This document shows positions 1 through 5,922 of a stretch of 6,149 nt of DNA, piece by piece. The position numbers were made by a program, and so were the translations under genes. Numbering within the stretch: the first letter of the stretch is position 1; each line of letters begins with the position of its first letter. Source of the DNA: Mariprofundales bacterium (GTDB lineage Bacteria; Pseudomonadota; Zetaproteobacteria; Mariprofundales; S012-25); NCBI GenBank assembly GCA_015487905.1, contig WFOX01000231.1:1-6149 (forward strand), read 5' to 3'. The notes under the pieces were generated by a model. That model was not told the origin of the DNA and made no database searches. It saw only the letters and a list, made by a program, of their open reading frames with translations.

Positions 1-777
1 CGCCGCAAGGCGATGCTCGAGGACATCGCGATCCTCACGGGCGGCAAGGTCATCTCCGAGGAGCTCGGGCTCAAGCTTGAAAACGCATCGCTCGATGACC
101 TCGGCCGCGCGGGCAAGGTGCGTGTCACCAAAGATGACACGACGATCATCAACGGCGCCGGCAAGAAGGAGGACATTGAGGCGCGCATCGCGCAGATCCG
201 CCAGCAGATTGAGGACACGACATCGGACTACGACCGCGAGAAGCTACAAGAGCGGCTTGCCAAGCTCGCGGGCGGTGTGGCGGTCATCAAGGTCGGTGCT
301 GCGACCGAAGTGGAGATGAAGGAGAAGAAGGACCGCGTGGATGACGCGTTGCACGCCACACGCGCGGCCGTGGAAGAGGGCATCGTGCCCGGCGGTGGTG
401 TGGCGCTCATTCGCGCGGCCAAGGCGCTCAAGGACCTCAAGGGCGAAAACCAGGATCAGGACGCCGGCATTGCGATCGTGCGTCGCGCGATTGAGGAGCC
501 GCTGCGTCAGATCGTGGAGAACGGCGGCGGCGACGGCGCCGTGGTCGCGAACAAGGTCGCCGAAAACACCGACCTTGCGTTCGGCTACAACGCCGCGACG
601 CAAGAATACGGCGACATGTTCCAGATGGGCGTGATTGACCCGACGAAGGTGACGCGCACGGCGCTGCAAAACGCCGCCTCGGTTGCGGGTCTGCTCATCA
701 CGACCGAGGCCATGGTGGCCGAGCTTCCGAAGAAAGAGGAGAAGACGAGCGGCGGAAGCGAGGACATGGACATCTAA
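1..777 (+). CDS. groEL: Chaperonin GroEL (60 kDa), C-terminal part; 5' end outside window
   Basis: This is the large subunit of the ATP-driven cytoplasmic folding chamber that works with GroES. The reading frame is open from base 1, so the gene is cut by the window edge; 258 codons remain before the TAA stop. By alignment from memory with E. coli GroEL, the first codon matches about residue 284, so the fragment spans the end of the apical domain, the intermediate domain and the second equatorial segment. Visible landmarks, in fragment numbering, are SDYDREKLQER (75-85), AKLAGGVAVIKVGAATEVEM (87-106), Asp115 in the DALHATRAAVEEG stretch (equivalent to the hydrolytic Asp398), GGG at 131-133 (nucleotide pocket), and GYNAATQEYG (195-204). 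The C-terminal tail is odd: it ends in GGSEDMDI and not in the usual Gly-Gly-Met repeats. groES would be expected upstream. Identity is certain; only the missing 5' half is unknown. Confidence 0.98.
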   Translation, partial: RRKAMLEDIAILTGGKVISEELGLKLENASLDDLGRAGKVRVTKDDTTIINGAGKKEDIEARIAQIRQQIEDTTSDYDREKLQERLAKLAGGVAVIKVGAATEVEMKEKKDRVDDALHATRAAVEEGIVPGGGVALIRAAKALKDLKGENQDQDAGIAIVRRAIEEPLRQIVENGGGDGAVVANKVAENTDLAFGYNAATQEYGDMFQMGVIDPTKVTRTALQNAASVAGLLITTEAMVAELPKKEEKTSGGSEDMDI

Positions 778-799
778 GCTTCCCCCTCACACGCGGCAC

Positions 800-835
800 A
801 AGCGGCGCGGGCGCACCCCGCGCCGCTTTTTATTT
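800..835 (+). terminator. Rho-independent terminator of groEL
   Basis: A perfect 11-bp GC-rich stem (801-811 with 817-827, extended by an A-T pair at 800/828) closes a 5-base loop and runs into a T-rich tract at 827-835 (five T, one A, three T). It lies 23 bases after the groEL stop and is oriented to end groEL transcription. The T-tract also contains the stop codon of the converging comF gene. Read in the opposite direction the hairpin lacks a good T-run, so it looks one-directional. Confidence 0.93.
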
Positions 836-1528
836 CGTGCGGCACAATGTGAGCACGCCGATGGGAAGCCCAAGCGGCGCAAGCGCCCGCGCGGCCTCGC
901 GCAAGGTTGTGCCCGTTGTGGTCACATCATCCACAAGCCAAAGCATGCGCACCCCCTCGGGCACGCGCCCGCGCAGCACGAACGCGCCCTTGAGGTTGCG
1001 CCGACGCGCGCTTGCCGAAAGCGCGGATTGCCGCGGCGCGCGCCCCCGCCGACGCAAGAGACCAAGATACACGCGCGCGCCCGTGTGCGCGGCGATCGCA
1101 CGCGCAAGCACCCCCGTGTGATGAATCCCATAGCGCGCAAGCCGCCACCACGGCGAAGGCACCGGCACAAGCGCGTGCTCGGCATGCACGGCCGCACGAA
1201 TCCGCGCTCCCGCAAGCGCCACCAGCGCGCGCGCCGCCGCAGGGCGCGCTGCGAGCTTGAGCAGCAGCACGGCCTCGCGCGCCGCACCACGGTAGATGTA
1301 AAGATGCACGGCGCGCGCCCAGACGGGCGGCCTGCGCAGACAACCCGCGCAAGGCCCAGGGGCGAGCCAGCGCGGAAGCTCCCGCCCGCAGCGCGCACAA
1401 GCATCCGCAGGCCAGGGATAAAGCCGCGCAAGACAAGCCGCGCAAAGCCCCTTGGCTCCGGCCCGCCCACAGATCGCGCAGGCGGGCGGCAAAAGCGCAT
1501 CTAATAGCGCCGTTGCGAGCGCGCGCAT
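830..1528 (-). CDS. comF: ComF family protein (phosphoribosyltransferase-like, competence-associated)
   Basis: This 232-residue protein has the standard ComF build: an N-terminal zinc-ribbon-like region followed by a type I phosphoribosyltransferase fold. Four cysteine pairs are visible (C17/C20, C29/C32, C44/C47, C60/C63), followed by VPVPSPWWRLARYGIHHTG around 121-139 in place of the more common RGFNQ motif, and a PRPP-binding loop at about 198-208 (LVDDVTTTGTT). ComF proteins are needed for taking up or processing transforming DNA in naturally competent species; the biochemical reaction is not established, and the gene is also found in species not known to be competent. The ATG at 1526-1528 was chosen because it begins the normal ComF N-terminus (MRALATALLDALLPPACAIC). 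An in-frame ATG 14 codons upstream would run into bioF. The frame stays open far upstream on this strand, but that part is antisense to bioF. It is divergent from bioF, a pairing familiar in gammaproteobacteria, where comF often borders the biotin genes. Confidence 0.9.
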   Translation of the reverse strand: MRALATALLDALLPPACAICGRAGAKGLCAACLARLYPWPADACARCGRELPRWLAPGPCAGCLRRPPVWARAVHLYIYRGAAREAVLLLKLAARPAAARALVALAGARIRAAVHAEHALVPVPSPWWRLARYGIHHTGVLARAIAAHTGARVYLGLLRRRGRAPRQSALSASARRRNLKGAFVLRGRVPEGVRMLWLVDDVTTTGTTLREAARALAPLGLPIGVLTLCRTK

Positions 1529-1549
1529 CCGCGCCAAGCATGCCTGCCG
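1529..1549. other. 21-bp divergent gap between comF and bioF starts
   Basis: The two start codons face away from each other across only 21 bases. No Shine-Dalgarno sequence is evident before either start, and no promoter fits in the gap. Any promoter must therefore lie inside the 5' end of the opposite gene. A possible -10 element (TCTAAT, 1500-1505, inside comF) points toward bioF but has no convincing -35. No BirA-type operator palindrome was recognised, although none could be ruled out by eye. Confidence 0.4.
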
Positions 1550-2683
1550 ATGGCCCCCGATGCAGCCCATTGGTTTGCGGATGTGCCGCCTGCGCGCAGG
1601 CGCAGGCTCACTGCAAGCCGCCGCGTGGCTCCTGCGCGCATCCGCAAAGGGGGGCGCGTGCTTTGGGACTTCGGCTCCAACGATTACCTTGGGCTTTCCT
1701 GGCATCCCGCATTGCGCGAAGCGGCCAAAGGCGCGCTTGCCGAGGGGCCGCTGGGTTCGGGCGCGTCGCGCTATGTGGCCGGCGACGATCCCGCCTGGCA
1801 TGCGCTGGAAGCCGAGCTTGCGGGCTGGAAAGGGTATGAGGCGGCGCTGGTTGCAGGCTCCGGCATGCTGCTCAACATCGGGCTGTTGCAGGCGCTTGCG
1901 GCTCGGCACGATGTCATCTTCGCCGATCGGCTCGTGCATGCCTCGCTCATTGACGGCGCGCGGCTTTCGGGCGCGCGCCTGGTGCGCTACCGGCACCTGC
2001 GCCTGGACGAACTTGCCGCGCTGCTTGCGCGCACGCCCGCCAGGCGGCGCGTGATCGTGACAGACGGCGTGTTCAGCATGGACGGCGACTGCGCCGATGT
2101 GGGCGGGCTTTTGACGCTTGCCGAGGAATACGATGCCATCGTCGTGCTGGACGATGCGCATGGGCTGGGTGTCATCGGCCCGGGCGGGCGCGGGCTTGCC
2201 GCTTCGGCAGGTGCCGCAGGCCATGCGCGGCTTGTGGAGATCGGCACCTTCGGCAAGGCCCTGGGCGGCTATGGCGCCTTCGTGCTCGGCCCGAAGGCGT
2301 TCATTGAGGGCCTGCGCCAACGCCTGCGCACGGCGATCTACTCCACGATGCCGCCGCCGCTGCTTGCCCATGCGATGCTGCGCGCGCTGGCGCTCGTGCA
2401 GGAAGGGGCGCTTGTGCATGCCCTGCATGAACGCATCCGCACCTTTCAGCAGCTTGCCGCGGCCAAGGGCCGTCCCGCCACCGACACGGCGATCCAGCCC
2501 TGGGTGCTCGGCGAGGATGAGGCGGCGCTTGCGGCGGCGCGGCGGTTGGAGGCGCAAGGATTTTTCGTGCCTGCGATCCGCCCGCCCACGGTGCCCGAGG
2601 GCACGGCCCGATTGCGCATTTCGCTATCGGCTGCGCATCCTCTGGAGGTCGTTCAAGCGCTCGTTGAGGCCTTGCCTGCATGA
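1550..2683 (+). CDS. bioF: 8-amino-7-oxononanoate synthase (BioF)
   Basis: BioF is a PLP-dependent enzyme that condenses pimeloyl-ACP (or pimeloyl-CoA) with L-alanine, releasing CO2, to give 8-amino-7-oxononanoate, the first step of biotin ring assembly. At 377 residues it is close to the E. coli protein (384). Motifs of the alpha-oxoamine synthase family are visible: FGSNDYLGL (41-49), GSGASRYVAGD (69-79), the stacking histidine H130 in RLVHASLIDGA, the FSMDGD stretch (175-180), DDAHGLGVIG (201-210) with the cofactor-contacting Asp and His, and TFGKALGGYGA (233-243), where Lys236 should form the Schiff base with PLP. The ATG at 1550 gives a normal-length N-terminus; no ribosome binding site precedes it. 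It is the first gene of the bioFHCD run, and its stop overlaps the bioH start (ATGA). All catalytic residues are present, so it should be active. Confidence 0.97.
   Translation: MAPDAAHWFADVPPARRRRLTASRRVAPARIRKGGRVLWDFGSNDYLGLSWHPALREAAKGALAEGPLGSGASRYVAGDDPAWHALEAELAGWKGYEAALVAGSGMLLNIGLLQALAARHDVIFADRLVHASLIDGARLSGARLVRYRHLRLDELAALLARTPARRRVIVTDGVFSMDGDCADVGGLLTLAEEYDAIVVLDDAHGLGVIGPGGRGLAASAGAAGHARLVEIGTFGKALGGYGAFVLGPKAFIEGLRQRLRTAIYSTMPPPLLAHAMLRALALVQEGALVHALHERIRTFQQLAAAKGRPATDTAIQPWVLGEDEAALAAARRLEAQGFFVPAIRPPTVPEGTARLRISLSAAHPLEVVQALVEALPA
2666..2669 (+). promoter_or_regulatory. Ribosome binding site for bioH
   Basis: A GAGG core lies inside the end of bioF, 10 bases before the bioH ATG. 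It supports the 2680 start, which also overlaps the bioF stop as ATGA, so translation of the two genes is probably coupled. Confidence 0.5.
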
Positions 2684-3366
2684 GCGCGCCTTGGGTTTTC
2701 GTGCACGGCTGGGGCTTTACGCCCGCCATCTGGTCGCGCATCGCGCCGGCATTTCCTGCGGCCACGATGCTTTCCCTGCCTGGCCATGCGGGTGCGCCCC
2801 TCTTACCTGCCTGCGAGTGGGTGGCGGCGCTGCGAGGAATGCTTCCTGAGAAGCCCTGCATCGGCGTGGGCTGGTCGCTGGGCGGCATGCTGCTGCTTGC
2901 TGCGGCGGCCAAAGAGCCTTGGCGCTTTCGGGGGCTTGTGCTTGTCGCTGCGGCGGCAAGCTTCGTGCGCCGCAAGGATTGGCCTTGGGGTGTCGCGGAA
3001 AGCGTGCTTGCGGGCTTTGCCGAAGAAGCGGCATTGCGACGCTTTTATTTGCTTGCGCTTGGCGCGCGCCGCGATGCCGCCCTGTTTGGCAAACACGCCC
3101 CGCCTGCCAAGGCGCGCGCCGAGGGGCTTGGGCTGCTGCGGGCATTGGATCTGCGCGGAGCGCTTGCCGAGCTTGCGCTGCCCACGCTTTGGATGGCGGG
3201 CGCGCGCGATACGGTGCTCTCCCCACAGGCCGTGCGCGCAAGCGCTCGGCGTGGGCGCGGGATGTTCGTGTGTTTCCAAGAAGCCGGGCATGCGCCGATG
3301 TGGACGCATCCTGTGTCGTTTATGGAGACTTTGCGCGCATGGACATCGGCCTTCCTGACCCCGTGA
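2680..3366 (+). CDS. bioH: Pimeloyl-[ACP] methyl ester esterase (BioH), alpha/beta hydrolase
   Basis: BioH hydrolyses the methyl ester of pimeloyl-ACP once chain elongation is complete, which stops further elongation and frees the carboxylate that becomes part of biotin. The 228-residue protein has the family order: an HGWG oxyanion motif (9-12), a nucleophile elbow GWSLGG with Ser66, a variable cap region (about 95-160), an acid Asp177 in GARDTVLSP, and His204 in GHAPMW. This is a complete Ser-Asp-His triad. It is a little shorter than E. coli BioH (256), mainly in the cap and ends. Sequence alone cannot separate BioH from other small esterases or from analogues such as BioG, but its position between bioF and bioC, with an ATGA overlap at the start and a 28-bp overlap with bioC at the end, makes the biotin role very likely. 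Confidence 0.92.
   Translation: MSAPWVFVHGWGFTPAIWSRIAPAFPAATMLSLPGHAGAPLLPACEWVAALRGMLPEKPCIGVGWSLGGMLLLAAAAKEPWRFRGLVLVAAAASFVRRKDWPWGVAESVLAGFAEEAALRRFYLLALGARRDAALFGKHAPPAKARAEGLGLLRALDLRGALAELALPTLWMAGARDTVLSPQAVRASARRGRGMFVCFQEAGHAPMWTHPVSFMETLRAWTSAFLTP
3324..3327 (+). promoter_or_regulatory. Ribosome binding site supporting the bioC ATG start
   Basis: A GGAG core inside bioH lies 11 bases before the ATG at 3339. The alternative bioC start, a GTG at 3363 that overlaps the bioH stop as GTGA, has no Shine-Dalgarno sequence before it. This favours the ATG, but the GTG is not excluded. Confidence 0.4.
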
Positions 3367-4196
3367 AGGTGCGCCGCGCCTTTGCGCGCGCAGCCAGCCG
3401 CTATACCGAGACGGCGTCCTTGCAGGCCGAGGTCGCGCAAAGGCTGGATGAGCATCTGCGCTTTACGAAGATCGCGCCGCGGCGCGTGCTGGATCTCGGC
3501 TGCGGCACGGGCTTCTTCGGCGAGCGGCTGGAGCGGCGCTATCCGAAGGCGCGCCTTGTCTATGCCGACATCGCCGAGGCGATGCTCGCGCAAGCGCGCA
3601 GAAGGCTTCCCAAGCGCGTTTGGCCGCGGCGCTGCCGCGCCTTTTGCTGCGCCGATGCCGCAACACTTCCGTTTCGCGATGAGGCCTTTGATCTCGTCGG
3701 TGCAAGCCTCGTGCTGCAATGGGTGCGCGATCCCGTGGCCGTCGTGCGCGAGATGCGGCGCGTGTGCCGCACAGGGGGCCTCATTGTGCTTTCCACCTTC
3801 GGGCGGCGCACGCTTTGGGAGCTGCGCGAGGTGCTCGCCGAGATGGGCGCGCCGTTTCGCGTGCTGCCGTTTCCCGATGTGATGGATCTCGGCGATCTTC
3901 TGCACGCCGAGGCCGTGGAGACGACGGTGGCCGATGCCGATCTGATCGTGCGCCATTATCCCGATGCGATGGCGTTGTTTCGCGAGCTTAAGGCGATCGG
4001 GGCGTCTGCGGCGGCGCTGCCGCCTGCGCGTCGGGGCTTGGGCGGGCGCAGATGGCTAGAAGAACTCGCGCGGCGCTATGCGGCGCGCTTTTCGGATGAG
4101 CAGGGCGTGCGCGCAAGCTTTGAAGTCCTCTATGCGCAGGCCTGGGCTGCGCGCAAGGCGCCTACATGCGCAATCCCAATCCGGCCTGCGCGATGA
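3339..4196 (+). CDS. bioC: Malonyl-[ACP] O-methyltransferase (BioC)
   Basis: BioC transfers a methyl group from S-adenosylmethionine to the free carboxyl of malonyl-ACP (or -CoA), disguising it as a fatty-acid primer so that the normal elongation cycle can build pimeloyl-ACP methyl ester. From the ATG the protein has 285 residues, longer than the E. coli enzyme (251), chiefly at the two ends. Seen in order: FARAASRYTETASLQ (15-29), matching the family's N-terminal FGRAAxxY helix; the SAM-binding motif I LDLGCGTGF (51-59); an acidic Asp77 for the SAM ribose; a second Asp106 next to the adenine pocket; SLVLQWVRDP (123-132); GGLIVLSTFG (146-155); and RELKAIGA (215-222), a BioC signature near the C-terminus. 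The start is ambiguous: the GTG at 3363 would give 277 residues and a GTGA overlap with bioH. The frame is open upstream to 2919, but that part is antisense-free shadow over bioH. Confidence 0.95.
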   Translation: MDIGLPDPVKVRRAFARAASRYTETASLQAEVAQRLDEHLRFTKIAPRRVLDLGCGTGFFGERLERRYPKARLVYADIAEAMLAQARRRLPKRVWPRRCRAFCCADAATLPFRDEAFDLVGASLVLQWVRDPVAVVREMRRVCRTGGLIVLSTFGRRTLWELREVLAEMGAPFRVLPFPDVMDLGDLLHAEAVETTVADADLIVRHYPDAMALFRELKAIGASAAALPPARRGLGGRRWLEELARRYAARFSDEQGVRASFEVLYAQAWAARKAPTCAIPIRPAR

Positions 4197-4816
4197 AGGT
4201 CTTTCTCACGGCCACGGACACGGGCGCAGGCAAGACGCATCTGGCGCTGGCGCTCGTGCGCGGCATGGGCGTGCGCGCCTACAAGCCGCTTGCCGCAGGC
4301 GTGGATGCCGAGGGACGCAACGAGGATGTGGCGGCCTTGGCCGCAGCCCAAGGGATCCCGGAAGACGAGGTTTGCTTTCAGTGCTGGAACACGCCTGCGG
4401 CGCCGGCGATCGCCGCCGCGCGGGAAAAAAGGCCGTTGGATGTGTCGGCATTGCTGGATTGGTGCCGCGCGCGGCTGGATATGCCCGGGCCGGTCGTGCT
4501 GGAGGGCATCGGCGGCGTGCGCGTGCCGCTCACCTGGGACTTTGAGGTGCGCGACTGGATTCGGGCGCTTGCCGATGCTTGCGAGGTCTGGCTTGTGGCC
4601 GCAGCCCGCATCGGCGCGATCAACCATACCTTGCTGTCGTTGGAGGCGCTGGCCGCAATCGGCTGCGCGCCTACTCGGGTCGTCATCAACGAACCGGCGC
4701 CGGGCCTTGCCGATGCCGCACAGATGCTTGCGGATGCGCTTGCGCGTATGCACCGGCGCGTGCAATGCGTGCATGTGCGCTACGGGGAAGATGCGCTTGC
4801 CCTTCCCCTCTTCTGA
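4193..4816 (+). CDS. bioD: ATP-dependent dethiobiotin synthetase (BioD)
   Basis: BioD uses CO2 and ATP to close the ureido ring of 7,8-diaminononanoate, giving dethiobiotin. The 207-residue protein starts with the P-loop TATDTGAGKTH (6-16, Lys14/Thr15). The family usually has TGTDTxVGKT, so the first glycine is replaced by alanine and the GxVGK valine is also alanine. Other expected residues are present: Lys31 in YKPLAAG, Asp45 in GRNEDVAAL, Glu104 in VLEGIGGVRVPL, GAINHTLLSLEAL (141-153), and Asn166 in VVINE for base recognition. It is slightly shorter than E. coli BioD (225). The ATG at 4193 was preferred over one nine codons earlier (4166) because it places the P-loop at the usual position and makes an ATGA overlap with the bioC stop. 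It is the last biotin gene; no terminator follows it. Confidence 0.96.
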   Translation: MKVFLTATDTGAGKTHLALALVRGMGVRAYKPLAAGVDAEGRNEDVAALAAAQGIPEDEVCFQCWNTPAAPAIAAAREKRPLDVSALLDWCRARLDMPGPVVLEGIGGVRVPLTWDFEVRDWIRALADACEVWLVAAARIGAINHTLLSLEALAAIGCAPTRVVINEPAPGLADAAQMLADALARMHRRVQCVHVRYGEDALALPLF

Positions 4817-4822
4817 GATAAT
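4797..4822 (+). promoter_or_regulatory. Possible promoter for the ATPase gene, likely leaderless
   Basis: GATAAT at 4817-4822 matches five of six bases of the sigma-70 -10 consensus and starts directly after the bioD stop. A weak TTGCCC at 4797-4802 could be a -35, but the 14-base spacer is short. The -10 ends 8 bases before the ATPase ATG, so transcription would begin at or next to the start codon. This agrees with the absence of any Shine-Dalgarno sequence. The call rests on motif match only. Confidence 0.35.
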
Positions 4823-4830
4823 CTTGCCAT

Positions 4831-5922
4831 ATGCCGCGATTGCAATCGCTTGTGGTGCGGGGACTGGGCTGCTTTGCAGGGCTCCATTTGCAACTTGCAT
4901 CGGATCTCGTGGTTTTCGTGGGCGAAAACGGCACCGGCAAAACATGGCTGCTCAAGCTTCTTTATGCGATCACACGCGCTGCGCAACGCTATTGGCTTAC
5001 GCATGAAGGCCCGCAAGCGTCCCCGTGGCCTGCGCTTTTGGCGGAAAAGCTGCAATGGGTGTTCTTGCCCGATACAGAGACGCTTGCATTGGGAAGACTG
5101 GTGCGCAAAGGCCACGAAAAGGCCGAAGTTGAGCTCGGTTGGGAAGGAGGAAAAATCGCATTTTCATGGGGTGCGCGCGCCACCAAGGAGCTTGCGCATC
5201 ACACCGAGCAAGGACTAAAGGCATTGGAAGGGATCTCTGCGGTCTTTTTGCCGCCCAAAGAAGTGCTCACAATGGCACCGGCCATCCGTGAAACCCGCGA
5301 ACACAAGCCGCTTGCCGCTTTTGATGACACCTACTTGGATCTTTGGAAAGACTACCAAGCGGATATTCCAAAAGGCGCGCCTGCCGCCTTTGTGCGCAAA
5401 GGCACGCGCAAGCTTTATGAGGCCACAGGCGGCGGCGATGTCGTGATGGATCAAAAGGGACGGATTTGGTGGAAGAAAAACAAGCAATGGATTCCGATTG
5501 CGCTTGCGGCTGAAGGCGTGAAAAAGGCGGGCGTGCTTTTTCGTCTTTTGAGAAATCGGCGCTTGGATCTGGAGAAGGGAGGATTTTTGTTCGTGGATGA
5601 GCCTGAGGCGAATCTGCATCCCCGCGCGGAAGTGGCATTCGCGGAGTTACTGTTTTGGCTTGCAGAAAAGACGCCGGTGCAAGTGTTTCTTGCCACGCAC
5701 AGCTACTTCGTCCTCAAACGCTTGCAACAACTGGCACGCCGCAAAAAATCGGAACACGCAGCCCGGCTTGTGGATCTGCGTGATGATGGTCAAGCGGTGC
5801 AAGCGCGCCTCCAATCCCTTTCTGCGCCATTGCCGGAGGACAATCCCATCATTGCTCAGTCGCTCCAGTTGCTGCACGAAGACATGGAGCTTGATTACGC
5901 AGAAGCATTGGGAGATGACTGA
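4831..5922 (+). CDS. AAA family ATPase (AAA_15/AAA_21-like, ABC/SMC-type head, no TOPRIM)
   Basis: This is a 363-residue predicted ATPase of the ABC/SMC-type group often found in defence and DNA-repair loci. Visible elements in order are an N-terminal strand pair LVVRGLGCFAGLHL, Walker A GENGTGKT (31-38, Lys37), FLPPKEVL (139-146), a conserved-looking motif in this group, a signature-like AAEGVKKAGVLFRLL (226-240), Walker B GFLFVDEPEANLHP (251-264, Asp256/Glu257) and a switch histidine in ATHSYFVL (His290). The two ATPase halves are separated by about 190 residues with no obvious coiled coil. The protein stops soon after the H-loop, so unlike OLD-type nucleases it has no TOPRIM domain. Any effector activity must come from a partner, most likely the overlapping next gene. 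The start at 4831 is the first ATG after bioD (14-bp gap), with no Shine-Dalgarno sequence. GC content is clearly lower than in the biotin genes. Specific function unknown. Confidence 0.85.
   Translation: MPRLQSLVVRGLGCFAGLHLQLASDLVVFVGENGTGKTWLLKLLYAITRAAQRYWLTHEGPQASPWPALLAEKLQWVFLPDTETLALGRLVRKGHEKAEVELGWEGGKIAFSWGARATKELAHHTEQGLKALEGISAVFLPPKEVLTMAPAIRETREHKPLAAFDDTYLDLWKDYQADIPKGAPAAFVRKGTRKLYEATGGGDVVMDQKGRIWWKKNKQWIPIALAAEGVKKAGVLFRLLRNRRLDLEKGGFLFVDEPEANLHPRAEVAFAELLFWLAEKTPVQVFLATHSYFVLKRLQQLARRKKSEHAARLVDLRDDGQAVQARLQSLSAPLPEDNPIIAQSLQLLHEDMELDYAEALGDD

Noticed and set aside
683..1504. 273-residue + strand ORF across the groEL end and comF
   Set aside because: It runs through the groEL terminator and opposite comF, is Arg/Pro-rich and resembles no protein. 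It is a by-product of high GC.
1529..2557. Upstream extension of the comF frame on the - strand as one 575-residue protein
   Set aside because: The extension is low-complexity, Arg/Ala/His-rich sequence antisense to the intact bioF gene. The ComF family begins at the Met at 1528.
2919..3338. N-terminal extension of bioC giving a 425-residue fusion
   Set aside because: The extra part is cysteine- and alanine-rich out-of-frame reading of bioH; the BioC fold begins just after 3339.
3045..3956. 303-residue - strand ORF opposite bioH and bioC
   Set aside because: No recognisable motif; His/Ala/Arg-rich shadow of two well-supported genes on the + strand.
4130..4945. 271-residue - strand ORF opposite bioD and the ATPase start
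   Set aside because: Antisense to bioD with intact catalytic motifs; composition is that of a shadow frame.
5215..5638. Small - strand ORFs opposite the ATPase as a possible antitoxin or overprinted gene
   Set aside because: No ribosome binding site, no domain-like pattern, and they lie over the conserved ATPase motifs, which constrain the sequence from the other strand.
4831..5922. OLD-family nuclease (GajA-like) call for the ATPase
   Set aside because: The protein ends about 70 residues after the H-loop histidine, leaving no space for a TOPRIM domain, and no TOPRIM acidic motifs are seen.
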